DNA from: Pseudomonadales bacterium
GTDB lineage: Bacteria; Pseudomonadota; Gammaproteobacteria; Pseudomonadales; Azotimanducaceae
DNA length: 64,000 nucleotides
NCBI GenBank assembly: GCA_017642855.1
Contig: JAEPOO010000001.1
Location: forward strand, 2,023,469-2,087,468
Direction: 5' to 3'
Below the pieces are notes generated by a model. That model was not told the DNA's origin. It did no database searches and saw only the letters and a program-made list of their open reading frames with translations. This document shows positions 48,136 to 57,675 of the stretch, piece by piece; positions within the stretch are counted from its first letter, which is position 1; each line of letters begins with the position of its first letter. Made by a program: the position numbers and the translations under genes.

Positions 48136-49236
48136 TTACCGGTATTTGATGGCCCGAGGGTAGCTGCCGAGTAACCTGACTTCCAGCGCATCACTATCGA
48201 TCTCATCCATCACGGTTTGGATGAGCTCATCTTCATAATGACCTTCGAAGTCGATAAAAAAAACATACGACCACATCCCCGTTCTGGATGGTCTCGTCTC
48301 AATGGATGTGAGAGAAACACCATGGCGATGGAACGGCTCCAGCAGTTTATATAAAGCTCCGGGCTGATTGTGTGTGGACACAACAATCGAAGTTTTGTCA
48401 TTGCCCGAAGGACCAATTTTTTCCCGACCGACGACAATGAATCGTGTTGTGTTATCCGACTCATCCTCAATCTGTCGCGAAACGATATTCAGATCGTAAA
48501 TCTCGGCCGCGATTTCACCGGCAATGGCCGCCGCATCTTTTTCTTCAGCCACTCTTCTCGCCGCCTCAGCATTACTGCTGGTCGTTAAACGCGGCACGTT
48601 CGGATAGTGGCCATTGAGCCATCGCCGACATTGACCCAGGGTCTGCTGGTGGGAGTAGATTCGCTTGATGTCACCTGTCGCTTCCGAGGACACCATCAGG
48701 TTGTGGTGCACTCTGAGTTCAACTTCCCCACAGATCTGCAGGTTGGAACTTAAAAAGTTGTCAAGCGTGTGGTTCACCACACCTTCCGATGAATTCTCTA
48801 CTGGCACAACGCCGTAATGACAGGATTCTGAAGTCACTTCACGGAATACGTCATCCACAGTCACCATGGGCGTGCCGACAACCGAATCTCCAAACTGTTT
48901 TAACGTCGCCTGCTGGGTGAAAGTACCTTCGGGACCGAGGTAGGCAACTTTTAGCGGCTCTTCCAGGGCAAGGCAGGCAGACATGATCTGCCGATAGACC
49001 TGGGCAACTTTTTCACTGGAAAGTGGGCCGGGATTGATTTCAGCCATGCGACGCAGAACCTGGGCTTCACGTTCCGGGCGATAAAAGATAGGTGCCTCAC
49101 CACTGGAATCGCGCAGCTTTACTTCCGCCACTTCCAGCGCGCAGTTGGCGCGTTCATTCAGCTTGTCGAGAATTTCCTCATCCAGCTGATCTATGCGTTT
49201 ACGAAGGTCCTCAAGACTCGTCGTCGTCTTCGTCAT
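48136..49236 (-). CDS. pheA: Bifunctional chorismate mutase / prephenate dehydratase
   Basis: A 366-residue P-protein of phenylalanine synthesis. N-terminal chorismate mutase domain ([19 protein letters not shown]), the prephenate dehydratase domain ([35 protein letters not shown]) and a C-terminal ACT domain ([17 protein letters not shown]-like [16 protein letters not shown]) for feedback by phenylalanine. The start ATG 49234-49236 lies 26 bases inside the gyrA 3' end with AAGGAA upstream. serC, usually between gyrA and pheA in relatives, is absent. Confidence 0.96.
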   Translation of the reverse strand: MTKTTTSLEDLRKRIDQLDEEILDKLNERANCALEVAEVKLRDSSGEAPIFYRPEREAQVLRRMAEINPGPLSSEKVAQVYRQIMSACLALEEPLKVAYLGPEGTFTQQATLKQFGDSVVGTPMVTVDDVFREVTSESCHYGVVPVENSSEGVVNHTLDNFLSSNLQICGEVELRVHHNLMVSSEATGDIKRIYSHQQTLGQCRRWLNGHYPNVPRLTTSSNAEAARRVAEEKDAAAIAGEIAAEIYDLNIVSRQIEDESDNTTRFIVVGREKIGPSGNDKTSIVVSTHNQPGALYKLLEPFHRHGVSLTSIETRPSRTGMWSYVFFIDFEGHYEDELIQTVMDEIDSDALEVRLLGSYPRAIKYR

Positions 49237-51781
49237 CGAATTCCGTTCCTTCAGGCTCATCCACAGCGGCCATACCCACCAGGTGTTCTTCACTGGCGAG
49301 ATTAATCAGGCGGACACCCTGAGTGTTTCTGCCCTGGACAGACACCTCATCTGTCTTGGTGCGCACCAGTGTACCCTGATCACTGATCAGAATGACCTCG
49401 TCGCCCTCAAATACCTGAACGGCGCCAACCACATCGCCATTGCGCTCTGACAATTTCATGCCAATCACGCCCTGGCCACCACGGCCGATGACGGAATAGT
49501 CTTCAATGTTGCTTCGCTTGCCATAGCCATTGCGGCTGGCTATCAGAACTTGCCCTTCGGCGTCCGGGATCAAGAGTGAGATCACCGTTTCACCTGGTTT
49601 GAGTTTGATGCCGCGAACACCGCGAGCGGTTCGCCCCATCGCTCGGACATCAGATTCTTTAAATCGAATCACCTTGCCACCTGAACCGAACAGCATGACA
49701 TCTCTTGTACCGTCGGTGATGGCAGCGCTCACCAGGGTATTGCCCTCTTCCAACTCAATGGCAATCAGGCCTGTGCTTCGCTGGCGAGAGAAGTCCATGA
49801 GCGGCGTCTTCTTGACCGTGCCGTTCAATGTCGCCATGAAGATGAATTCGTTTTCGGTGTACTCATGCACCGGCAACATGGCAGTGATCTTCTCGTCCTC
49901 TTCCAGAGGCAGAATGTTCACCATTGGGCGACCTCTCGCCGTTCGACTGGCCGGTGGAATCTGGAACACTCTCAGCCAGTAAACCTTGCCGCGATTGGTA
50001 AAACACAAAATGGTGTCGTGGGTATTCGACACCATCAGATGTTCAATGTAATCCTCGTCTTTCACAGAGCTAGCGGTTTTACCTCGCCCACCACGCCGCT
50101 GCGCGCGATAGGTATCGAGTGGTTGCGTCTTCGCATACCCGCCATGAGAAAGTGTCACCACCATATCCTGCTCAGTGATGAGATCTTCCATGGTGAGATC
50201 TTCCTGGGTCTCAACAATTTCGGTACGCCGCTCGTCGCCATACTCATCGACAATTTCGACAAGCTCATCCCGGATCAATTGCATCAGAGTCGCTGGGTTG
50301 CTGAGAATTTCCATCAGCTCTGCGATGGTGTCGATGATTTCCTTGTACTCTTCCAGCAGTTTTTCCTGCTCGAGCCCGGTCAATCGGTTGAGACGCATCT
50401 CGAGGATAGCTTGCGCCTGTTCTGGAGACAGGAAGTAATCGCCATTGTCTTTAAGGCCATAAATCTCATCCATATCCTCAGGTTTCGCAGCATCCGGTCC
50501 GGCTTTCTCCAGCATCTGGACAACCGTGTCGGACTTCCAGGGTTGTGCGACCAGTTTCTCGCGTGCTTCCTGCGCATTGGCAGAGCTCTTGATCAGCTCA
50601 ATGACCGGATCGATGTTCGACAGGGCAACAGCAAGACCTTCCAACACATGCCCACGAGCTCGTGCTCGACGCAGCAGGAACACGGTTCTGCGAGTCACCA
50701 CTTCACGGCGATGAAGAACAAACTGCTCAAGTACCTGTTTGAGGTTCAGAACCTTCGGCTCACCTTCAACCAGTGCAACAATGTTGATGCCGAAGACGCT
50801 CTGCAATTGCGTCTGTGCGTAAAGGTTATTGAGGATGACTTCACCCACTTCACCACGTCGCAGCTCGATCACGATGCGTGTGTCTACCGCGGACTCATCA
50901 CGCAGCTCTGTAATGCCTTCAATCTTTTTGTCTTTAACCAGCTCAGCAATCTTTTCGATCAGTCGAGCTCGGTTCACCATGAACGGAATTTCTTTGATGA
51001 TGATGGTGTCTTTGCCGGACTTCTCGTCGCTGACGATCTCGCAACGCGAACGAATCTGGATTCGGCCGCGACCTGTGCGGTAGGCCTGCACGATGCCGCC
51101 ACGCCCGTTGATGATGCCCGCTGTTGGAAAATCAGGGCCGGTCACATATTCCATCAACTCATCAACGGTGAGTTCTGGATTATCAATCAGCGCAAGACAT
51201 CCGTTCACGACTTCGGTCAAATTGTGTGGCGGGATATTGGTCGCCATACCAACCGCGATACCGCTGGAACCATTGATCAACAGGTTCGGAAGTTTTGCCG
51301 GAAGCACTTCCGGCATTTGCAGCGTGCCGTCATAGTTTTCGACGAAGTCCACGGTTTCTTTATCAAGATCAGCCAACAGCTCGTGCGCAATCTTCTGCAT
51401 GCGCACTTCCGTGTAACGCATCGCGGCAGCACCGTCTCCATCCAGGGATCCGAAGTTACCCTGTCCGTCTACCAACGGATAACGCATGCTGAAATCCTGC
51501 GCCATACGTACGATGGTGTCGTAGGCGGCGTTATCACCATGAGGGTGGTACTTACCGATCACATCACCAACGATACGCGCGGACTTCATGTAGGGGCGGT
51601 TGAACGCATTGTTCAGATCGTTCATCGCAAACAGCACCCGGCGATGCACTGGCTTCAGACCATCTCGCACGTCGGGTAAGGCCCGGCCGACGATGACACT
51701 CATGGCATAGTCGAGGTACGACTGCCTGAGCTCATCTTCGATATTAATGGTGCTGATATCTGACTGATCCGAATCTGACAT
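49211..51781 (-). CDS. gyrA: DNA gyrase subunit A
   Basis: An 856-residue topoisomerase subunit. The winged-helix breakage domain holds the active-site Tyr123 in AAMRYTEVR, the coiled coil follows, and the C-terminal beta-pinwheel carries the GyrA box QRRGGRGK. The tail is acidic (DDEDDDES). In the quinolone-resistance region the residue matching E. coli Ser83 is Asn ([10 protein letters not shown]). The 295-base upstream gap is shared with the divergent mtaD; no clear gyrA promoter is visible there. Confidence 0.98.
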   Translation of the reverse strand: MSDSDQSDISTINIEDELRQSYLDYAMSVIVGRALPDVRDGLKPVHRRVLFAMNDLNNAFNRPYMKSARIVGDVIGKYHPHGDNAAYDTIVRMAQDFSMRYPLVDGQGNFGSLDGDGAAAMRYTEVRMQKIAHELLADLDKETVDFVENYDGTLQMPEVLPAKLPNLLINGSSGIAVGMATNIPPHNLTEVVNGCLALIDNPELTVDELMEYVTGPDFPTAGIINGRGGIVQAYRTGRGRIQIRSRCEIVSDEKSGKDTIIIKEIPFMVNRARLIEKIAELVKDKKIEGITELRDESAVDTRIVIELRRGEVGEVILNNLYAQTQLQSVFGINIVALVEGEPKVLNLKQVLEQFVLHRREVVTRRTVFLLRRARARGHVLEGLAVALSNIDPVIELIKSSANAQEAREKLVAQPWKSDTVVQMLEKAGPDAAKPEDMDEIYGLKDNGDYFLSPEQAQAILEMRLNRLTGLEQEKLLEEYKEIIDTIAELMEILSNPATLMQLIRDELVEIVDEYGDERRTEIVETQEDLTMEDLITEQDMVVTLSHGGYAKTQPLDTYRAQRRGGRGKTASSVKDEDYIEHLMVSNTHDTILCFTNRGKVYWLRVFQIPPASRTARGRPMVNILPLEEDEKITAMLPVHEYTENEFIFMATLNGTVKKTPLMDFSRQRSTGLIAIELEEGNTLVSAAITDGTRDVMLFGSGGKVIRFKESDVRAMGRTARGVRGIKLKPGETVISLLIPDAEGQVLIASRNGYGKRSNIEDYSVIGRGGQGVIGMKLSERNGDVVGAVQVFEGDEVILISDQGTLVRTKTDEVSVQGRNTQGVRLINLASEEHLVGMAAVDEPEGTEFDDEDDDES

Positions 51782-52061
51782 ATCTTGTTTCTACAGGCTC
51801 TCTAAAGGCGTTCTGCTTACCCAGCGACCAACCCGAAAAGACAAAAAAAGCTCAAAAGGGCTGCCCTACCGATGGCTCGCCCGAGGGCTGAATCGGTGGT
51901 CATTTCTGGTTGTTCAGGGCTTTAAACGATGGAAAAAATGTTAACACAACGAGGCGGCGAATCCCACCTATAAGTCATTGAATTAGCTGCAATATTCGAG
52001 AAAAAAGGGTTGAACCCACAGGTCATTTCGTGCGTTAAAAATACCTTCTCTGTAAGACAGG

Positions 52062-52067
52062 TATAAT
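52062..52067 (+). promoter_or_regulatory. -10 box immediately before mtaD
   Basis: A perfect TATAAT ends 9 bases before the mtaD ATG, so transcription would begin about 52073-52076, giving almost no leader and no room for a ribosome binding site. No good -35 element is visible (AAATAC at 17 bases). The rest of the 295-base gap to gyrA shows only short AT-rich stretches. Confidence 0.5.
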
Positions 52068-52076
52068 GCGGCCTCC

Positions 52077-53417
52077 ATGAGTATCACCAAACAGATAATT
52101 TCACCCACCTGGATCGCTCCGGTGGTACCTCGACGCACCCTCCTGACGGACCACAGTCTTGTCGTCCAGAACGACAGGATCGAGGCACTACTGCCGCGAG
52201 ACGCGGCGGTTTCACAGTTCGCCGATGCAACCGAGTTGAGGCTGGATCAGCATCTGCTGACGCCCGGTTTCGTGAATTGCCATGGTCATGCGGCCATGAC
52301 GTTACTGCGCGGCGTCGCTGACGACCGGGAAATGATGGACTGGCTGACAAAATGGATCTGGCCTATTGAGGGTCGGCTGGTTGACGCGCAGTTCGTTTAC
52401 GACGGCACACGACTTGCCGTCATGGAAATGGTCATGGGTGGAACCACCTGTGCTGCTGACAGTTACTTCTTTCCTGAGGCTGCAGCACGCGCCTTTAGCG
52501 ATATGCACTTTCGGGCACAGGTTGGCATGCCTGTGATGCAATTTGATAACGCGTGGGCCAACGGCGAAGAGGATCACATTCACAAGGGCCTCGCTTTCAG
52601 GGACAGCGTCAGAAATCAACCACGCCTCACAACCGCTTTTGCGCCTCATGCACCCTATAGCGTGACTGATGAAGGTTTCGAAAAGGTTCGCCTCTATTCT
52701 GAGCAACTGGACGCGCCGATTCACCTGCACCTCCATGAAACCACTCAGGAAGTGCGTGACGCCATCAACGAATCCGGACTAAGACCCGTCGCTCGCATGC
52801 AAGAGCTCGGGCTTCTGTCCGCCTCACTCCAAGCGGTTCATATGACCCAGCTGAGAGAGGATGAGATCGAACAGCTCGCCGCCAATGGTGTCCAGGTCGT
52901 GCACTGCCCGGAATCCAATATGAAACTTGCCTCGGGCACCTGCCCCGTTGCGCAACTGGTTGAAGCCGGTGTTAACGTCGCCATCGGGACTGACGGCGCT
53001 GCCAGCAATAACGATCTGGACATGATTCAGGAAACGCGCAGCGCCAGCATGTTGTCGAAACTGGCTTCAGGTGATGCCACGAGCCTGTCTGCTGATCAGT
53101 GCCTTGAGATGATGACACTCGGTGGCGCCCGATTCCTGGGGCTTTCAGACGACATCGGCAGCCTAGAACCGGGCAAGCAGGCAGACCTTTGCGCGATCGA
53201 TCTTTCAAACCCGGCCTTTCAGCCAATCTTTAATCCCGTTTCCCAGCTGATCTACACCGCAACGGCTCGGGATGTGTCTGCCGTCTGGATCGCAGGTCGA
53301 CAGCTCCTGGCCAACGATCAGTTGGTGGAATCAGATACGTCCAGCATCGTTCGAGCTGCAAACGGTTGGAAAGCGCAGGTAAAGGAAATGATTAACAGCC
53401 ATGAGCGAGAAGTGTGA
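52077..53417 (+). CDS. mtaD: S-adenosylhomocysteine / 5-methylthioadenosine deaminase (MtaD-like amidohydrolase)
   Basis: A 446-residue zinc amidohydrolase of the TRZ/ATZ family. Metal ligands are visible as NCHGH (His69, His71), HLHLHE (His218, His220, Glu221), and the aspartate of IGTDGAAS (Asp306). In Pseudomonas the orthologue beside ubiG deaminates methylthioadenosine. The ATG is the first in frame and has no ribosome binding site. The last residues (NSHEREV) are encoded by the first copy of the tandem repeat that leads into ubiG. Confidence 0.92.
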   Translation: MSITKQIISPTWIAPVVPRRTLLTDHSLVVQNDRIEALLPRDAAVSQFADATELRLDQHLLTPGFVNCHGHAAMTLLRGVADDREMMDWLTKWIWPIEGRLVDAQFVYDGTRLAVMEMVMGGTTCAADSYFFPEAAARAFSDMHFRAQVGMPVMQFDNAWANGEEDHIHKGLAFRDSVRNQPRLTTAFAPHAPYSVTDEGFEKVRLYSEQLDAPIHLHLHETTQEVRDAINESGLRPVARMQELGLLSASLQAVHMTQLREDEIEQLAANGVQVVHCPESNMKLASGTCPVAQLVEAGVNVAIGTDGAASNNDLDMIQETRSASMLSKLASGDATSLSADQCLEMMTLGGARFLGLSDDIGSLEPGKQADLCAIDLSNPAFQPIFNPVSQLIYTATARDVSAVWIAGRQLLANDQLVESDTSSIVRAANGWKAQVKEMINSHEREV

Positions 53418-53522
53418 ACAGCCATGAGCGAGAAGTGTGAACAGCCATGAGCGAGAAGTGTGAACAGCCATGAGCGAGAAGTGTAGACAGCCATGAGCGA
53501 GAGGTATGAACAGCCATGAGTG
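53394..53522 (+). repeat. 23-bp tandem repeat between mtaD and ubiG
   Basis: Six copies of a 23-base unit, consensus AACAGCCATGAGCGAGAAG plus 4 bases, with ATG at 53401, 53424, 53447, 53470, 53493 and 53516. The first three units are identical; the fourth has one change (GTGTAGAC), the fifth two, and the sixth merges into ubiG (ATGAGTGAAAG). The array begins inside mtaD and ends in the first codons of ubiG. Confidence 0.95.
53401..53519 (+). promoter_or_regulatory. Cascade of five overlapping 8-codon micro-ORFs leading into ubiG
   Basis: Each repeat copy encodes a complete ORF: ATG AGC GAG AAG TGT GAA CAG CCA TGA, peptide MSEKCEQP. Because the period (23) is one less than eight codons, each TGA overlaps the next ATG as ATGA, in a new frame. 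Starts are 53401, 53424, 53447, 53470 (MSEKCRQP) and 53493 (MSERYEQP); the fifth stop (53517-53519) overlaps the ubiG ATG at 53516. The mtaD stop (53415-53417) falls within the first micro-ORF. Re-initiating ribosomes could pass from mtaD to ubiG; this role is inferred, the structure is seen. Confidence 0.75.
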
Positions 53523-54217
53523 AAAGAAACGTAGATCACGCGGAAGTCGATAAGTTTGACGCGCTGGCCCGCAAATGGTGGGACAAAAACGGTGAGTTTC
53601 GCCCTCTGCATGAGATCAATCCGCTTCGCCTGGGTTACATCACAGAGCGCGTTGATCTGCAGGGTAAACGCGTACTGGATGTTGGCTGTGGCGGTGGCAT
53701 TCTGAGTGAGTCGATGGTCGCGGAAGGTGCCAGGGTGATGGGCATCGACGCCGCCGAGGGTCCATTAAACGTGGCTAAGTTGCACAGACACGAGTCCAAC
53801 ATTTTTCCGGAATACGAACTGACGACCATCGAAGAGCTGGCTGCCAAGTCACCAGAACCTTTCGATGTGATCACCTGCCTGGAAATGCTGGAGCATGTAC
53901 CCGATCCCGGCTCCATCATCAAAACTTGCCGTCGCCTGCTTAAAGACGATGGCACGCTGTTCCTATCGACGATCAACCGAAACCCAAAGTCCTACCTGTT
54001 TGCCATTGTCGGTGCAGAGTATGTGCTCAATCTCCTGCCAAAGGGCACGCACGACTACGACAAACTGATTAAGCCCGCAGAACTCGCCGCTTACTGTCGT
54101 GATGCGGGATTTGGTGTCGAAGACTTTACCGGCATGACCTACAACCCCGTCACTCGAACCTACAAACTGGGTCGTGACGTGGATGTTAACTATCTCGCCT
54201 GTGCGCGACCTGTCTGA
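53516..54217 (+). CDS. ubiG: Ubiquinone biosynthesis O-methyltransferase
   Basis: A 233-residue SAM-dependent methyltransferase that methylates both ring hydroxyls in ubiquinone synthesis. KWWDKNGEFRPLHEINPLRL is the UbiG signature and DVGCGGG (55-61) the SAM motif. The start ATG 53516 is the last ATG of the micro-ORF array; GAGAGG, supplied by the preceding repeat copy, lies 11 bases upstream. It precedes yciK by 9 bases; mupP, usually between them in Pseudomonas, is absent. Confidence 0.97.
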   Translation: MSERNVDHAEVDKFDALARKWWDKNGEFRPLHEINPLRLGYITERVDLQGKRVLDVGCGGGILSESMVAEGARVMGIDAAEGPLNVAKLHRHESNIFPEYELTTIEELAAKSPEPFDVITCLEMLEHVPDPGSIIKTCRRLLKDDGTLFLSTINRNPKSYLFAIVGAEYVLNLLPKGTHDYDKLIKPAELAAYCRDAGFGVEDFTGMTYNPVTRTYKLGRDVDVNYLACARPV

Positions 54218-54226
54218 GCACCCGCT

Positions 54227-54973
54227 ATGAACTACCAACCTAATTCGGACCTGCTGAAGGATCGCACCATCCTGGTGACCGGCGCCGGCGATGGTATCGG
54301 CAGAGCTGCCGCACTCGCGTTCGCTGAGCACGGTGCTACGGTGATTTTGCTGGGTAGAACCGTAGAGAAGCTAGAACAACTTTACGACGACATCGTTGCC
54401 GCAGGATGTCCGGAGCCGGGCATCGTCCCCATGGATCTGGAAAAAGCGGGACAGTCGGAGATCACCGAACTCGCTCAGGTGCTGATCGAAAACTACGGCC
54501 AACTGGATGGCCTGCTGCACAACGCATCGATCCTCGGCGAGCGGGTTCCCTTCGATCACTACAGCATTGAACAGTGGCAACGCGTCATGCAGGTCAACTC
54601 AACAGCGGTATTTGTTCTGACACGATTGCTGATGCCGCTGCTTCGCGCTTCGAAAGATGCGCGTGTCGTATTTACCAGCTCTAGTGTTGGGGAAACCCCG
54701 CGCGCCTACTGGGGCGCTTATTCTGTATCTAAATACGCCATGGAAGGCTTCGCTAAGCTGATGGCGGATGAGCTGGAGAACACATCGAACATTCGAGTGA
54801 ACATCCTGAACCCCGGCGGCACACGGACAGCCATGCGCGCAAAGGCCTACCCCGCGGAAGATCCGAACGCTTTAAAAACACCCGAGGACCTGATGCCGCT
54901 GTATTTGTATCTGATGGGCCCTGACAGCCGCGAGGAGCACGGCAAGACCTTTACTTCTGCCTGGTCAGGCTGA
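54227..54973 (+). CDS. yciK: YciK family short-chain dehydrogenase/reductase
   Basis: A 248-residue classical [11 protein letters not shown] at 18-25, the NNAG-equivalent HNASILGE, serine around 151-153 and the catalytic YSVSK (Tyr165, Lys169). YciK-type oxidoreductases are conserved in gammaproteobacteria, but their substrate is not established. It follows ubiG closely and its 3' end overlaps the convergent rluB by 9 bases. Confidence 0.9.
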   Translation: MNYQPNSDLLKDRTILVTGAGDGIGRAAALAFAEHGATVILLGRTVEKLEQLYDDIVAAGCPEPGIVPMDLEKAGQSEITELAQVLIENYGQLDGLLHNASILGERVPFDHYSIEQWQRVMQVNSTAVFVLTRLLMPLLRASKDARVVFTSSSVGETPRAYWGAYSVSKYAMEGFAKLMADELENTSNIRVNILNPGGTRTAMRAKAYPAEDPNALKTPEDLMPLYLYLMGPDSREEHGKTFTSAWSG

Positions 54974-55729
54974 TTCCAGACCTGCCATTCGTCGCAACTC
55001 TTTCACATCCTTCGTCTTCAGGTCGACAAAGCGACCTGCTTTCACGGAAGACGGAATGAAGAAACTGCCGAAACGCACCCGCTTAAGACGACTCACGGTA
55101 TAACCCTGAGATTCCCAGAGACGTCGCACCTCCCGGTTCTTACCTTCCATCAGGACAACGTAATACCACTGGTTCGCTGATCCCTGACTGTCTTCGCCAT
55201 GCGGGTGCTGTTGAATATCCGCGAACCGGTAAATGCCATCTTCGAGCAGAACGCCTTCGCGCATTCGATCGAGGGCATCTTCTGAAACATCACCGAGGAC
55301 TCGAACCGCATACTCGCGTTCTATGTTGGAGGACGGATGCATGAGACGGTTCGCCAGTTCCCCATCGGTGGTGAACAACAAAAGACCGCTGGTGTTGTAG
55401 TCGAGTCTGCCCACAGAAATCCATCGCTGGTTGCGAAGCTTCGGCAGTTTATCGAACACCGTACGCCGGCCTTCAGGATCATCTCGACTGCAGATCTCCC
55501 CTTCTGGTTTGTTATACAGAATATAACGATGGGCGTTTTGCTTAGCGCTGACGTTGCGACCGTCGACCTGGATGCGGTCCTTTTCTGTGACACGATCACC
55601 GAGCGTGGCAACTTTGCCGTTTACACGGATGCGGCCATCACTGATCCAGCGTTCGATCTCCCGGCGTGAACCAAGGCCACGCGCCGCCAGGACCTTCTGG
55701 AGTTTCTCAGAGGGGCGTTCTTCAGGCAC
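54965..55729 (-). CDS. rluB: 23S rRNA pseudouridine synthase RluB
   Basis: A 254-residue RsuA-family synthase that modifies U2605 of 23S rRNA in E. coli. An S4 RNA-binding domain ([20 protein letters not shown]) precedes the catalytic domain with Asp110 in [11 protein letters not shown] and the [13 protein letters not shown] motif. The start is GTG 55727-55729, overlapping the scpB stop by 8 bases, so it is coupled to scpB. It lacks the long C-terminal tail of E. coli RluB. Confidence 0.94.
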   Translation of the reverse strand: MPEERPSEKLQKVLAARGLGSRREIERWISDGRIRVNGKVATLGDRVTEKDRIQVDGRNVSAKQNAHRYILYNKPEGEICSRDDPEGRRTVFDKLPKLRNQRWISVGRLDYNTSGLLLFTTDGELANRLMHPSSNIEREYAVRVLGDVSEDALDRMREGVLLEDGIYRFADIQQHPHGEDSQGSANQWYYVVLMEGKNREVRRLWESQGYTVSRLKRVRFGSFFIPSSVKAGRFVDLKTKDVKELRRMAGLESA

Positions 55730-56687
55730 GACGTTCCGGATCTTCAGATGCGTCGGATTCTTCTGTCGCAGACTCTTCCTCGACCGCAGGGGCTGGTTCA
55801 GCCGCAGGGGGTTCTTCTTGCTGCTCGCTCACGGCTGTCTCTTCGCTCACGGCTGTTTTTTCGCTCAAGGCTGTTGCTTCGCTCAAGGCTGTTTTTTCGC
55901 TCAAGGCTGTTTTTTCGCTCAAGGCTGTTTTTTCGCTCAAGGCTGTTTCTCGCTCATCTTCCTCGAGACCTTCCGGATCTTCCTCAACCTCGTCAGGCGC
56001 AAACAGGTTTTTGATGTTCTGTTGAATGTTCTCGACCTGTTCAGACACGGCATCCAGGTCAGTGTCATCGAGACCGGCAACCGCTTCCTGTTCCTCAGCA
56101 TCGACCTCCAGCGTGCGGACCTCGATCAGCTCTTCTTCCATCGTGAGTTCTTCATTCACCTTGGTCATGTCTTTGATCTCTGCCAGGGTCGGCAGTTCAT
56201 CTAGACTTCTCAGGTTGAAATAGTCCAGAAACTCTTTTGTGGTTGCGTAAAGTGCCGGTTGGCCCGGTACGTCCCGATGACCTACGATTCGAACCCACTC
56301 GCGTTCCACCAGGGTCCGCATGATGTTTGTGCTGACCGCCACACCCCTGATTTCTTCAATGTCACCACGGGTGATCGGCTGCTTGTAAGCAACCAGCGCT
56401 AAGGTTTCCAGCAAAGCGCGAGAGTAGCGCGGCGGCTTTTCTTTCCAAAGACGAGCGACCCATTCCCCATAGTCACTTCGCACCTGAAAACGGTAGCCGG
56501 AAGCGACCTGCTTCAGCTCATAGCCGCGCCCCTCACAATCCTGTTCAATTTCTTTCAGTACTTCACGCAGGTCTGAACGTTCCGGACCATCGTCCTCAAA
56601 CAGCTGCATCAGCTGATCTACTGACAAAGGCGCTTCAGCCGCCATGATGGCGCCTTCAACTATCTGCTTTATGGGTAATCCTTCCAT
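55722..56687 (-). CDS. scpB: Segregation and condensation protein B, with repetitive C-terminal tail
   Basis: A 321-residue partner of SMC-ScpA in chromosome condensation. The N-terminal 165 residues form two winged helices ([26 protein letters not shown] and [20 protein letters not shown] parts). The C-terminal 150 residues are acidic and contain about seven tandem TALSEK-like hexapeptides, followed by an acidic end. Most ScpB proteins are shorter, so the tail is an expansion. It follows scpA by 8 bases. Confidence 0.94.
   Translation of the reverse strand: MEGLPIKQIVEGAIMAAEAPLSVDQLMQLFEDDGPERSDLREVLKEIEQDCEGRGYELKQVASGYRFQVRSDYGEWVARLWKEKPPRYSRALLETLALVAYKQPITRGDIEEIRGVAVSTNIMRTLVEREWVRIVGHRDVPGQPALYATTKEFLDYFNLRSLDELPTLAEIKDMTKVNEELTMEEELIEVRTLEVDAEEQEAVAGLDDTDLDAVSEQVENIQQNIKNLFAPDEVEEDPEGLEEDERETALSEKTALSEKTALSEKTALSEATALSEKTAVSEETAVSEQQEEPPAAEPAPAVEEESATEESDASEDPERRA
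55826..55951 (-). repeat. 18-bp in-frame tandem repeat in scpB encoding TALSEK
   Basis: Seven units with exact 18-base period (plus-strand word CGCTCA at 55826, 55844, 55862, 55880, 55898, 55916, 55934). On the coding strand the unit is ACAGCCTTGAGCGAAAAA, which matches the core of the pre-ubiG repeat (ACAGCCATGAGCGAGAAG) at all but three positions. Confidence 0.92.
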
Positions 56688-56695
56688 TATGTTCC

Positions 56696-57619
56696 TTACA
56701 GATTCGGTTCGTTGTCATCATCAGAAGCGCCTTCTTCAGAAAAAGGCGCTTCTTCAACTTCCTCAAAACTGGACGTACGCGATTTAACGTGAATCGGCGC
56801 AAAAGGTTCTGACTGAACCAGTTCCAGTAGAGATTCCTTGATCAGTTCCATCACGGCAATGAACGTCACAATGACGCCCGAACGACCTTCTTCCACCTGA
56901 AACAGGCTGATGAATGGAACAAACTGATCACCGGTATCCGATACGCGATCCAGAATGTTCGACATTCGCTCCCGCGTGGATAGCGGCTCAAGGGCAATGT
57001 GGTGATGACTGAAATTTTCAGCCCGTTTAAGTACACGAGACAATTCCACCAACAGATCCTGCAGCTGCACTTCTGGTAAAGGCCGAACCGTTTCAGTGAC
57101 TGGCGCCTCGGCCATCGCAACCCAGAAGTTACGATTCAACCGCTGCAGTTCGTCGATATCCATCGCAGCCTGCTTGAAGCGTTCGTATTCCTGAAGCTTG
57201 CGAATCAGCTCCGCTCGAGGATCATCTTCGTCTTCGTCTTCTTCCGCCTGTCTTGGCAGCAGCATGCGTGATTTGATTTCTGCCAGGACCGCGGCCATCA
57301 CCAGGTATTCCGCCGCTATCTCGAACTGCATTTCCTCCATCAGTTCGATGTATTCCATGTACTGCTTGGTGATTTCGTAGACCTGAATATCGAGAATGTC
57401 GAGATTCTGCTTTCGGATCAGATAGAGCAACAGATCCAGCGGACCTTCAAAAGCTTCAAGAATGACTTCGAGTGCATCCGGTGGAATGTAGAGATCAAGG
57501 GGCAGCTGAGTGACCGGTGAGCCTTGCACCACGGCAAAAGGCATCTCGCCCTGAACAACGCCCGTCGTTTTTTGCGGTCGTTCCGTGTCGTTCTCAGCTT
57601 CTGCTGTTGTCTCATCCAT
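56696..57619 (-). CDS. scpA: Segregation and condensation protein A
   Basis: A 307-residue kleisin that bridges SMC heads. FEGPLDLLLYLIRKQNLDILDI is the N-terminal signature, followed by EYLVMAAVLAEIKSRMLLP; the C-terminal winged helix spans about 215-285, ending in an acidic tail. It has a 45-residue N-terminal extension before the conserved core. It lies 56 bases after trpS and 8 before scpB. Confidence 0.95.
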   Translation of the reverse strand: MDETTAEAENDTERPQKTTGVVQGEMPFAVVQGSPVTQLPLDLYIPPDALEVILEAFEGPLDLLLYLIRKQNLDILDIQVYEITKQYMEYIELMEEMQFEIAAEYLVMAAVLAEIKSRMLLPRQAEEDEDEDDPRAELIRKLQEYERFKQAAMDIDELQRLNRNFWVAMAEAPVTETVRPLPEVQLQDLLVELSRVLKRAENFSHHHIALEPLSTRERMSNILDRVSDTGDQFVPFISLFQVEEGRSGVIVTFIAVMELIKESLLELVQSEPFAPIHVKSRTSSFEEVEEAPFSEEGASDDDNEPNL

Positions 57620-57675
57620 CCTGCGCTCCCTCTCGGCTTACCATCACGGCAATCCAATCGCTGTCTGTCGTCTCG

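Noticed and set aside
49865..51679. A 604-codon open frame on the plus strand opposite gyrA
   Set aside because: Antisense shadow of gyrA; composition rich in His, Gln and Asn as usual for such frames and no ribosome binding site.
53394..53522. The 23-bp array read as a CRISPR or as an iteron origin
   Set aside because: No spacers, no replication gene nearby; the units align with start and stop codons and fit a coding explanation better.
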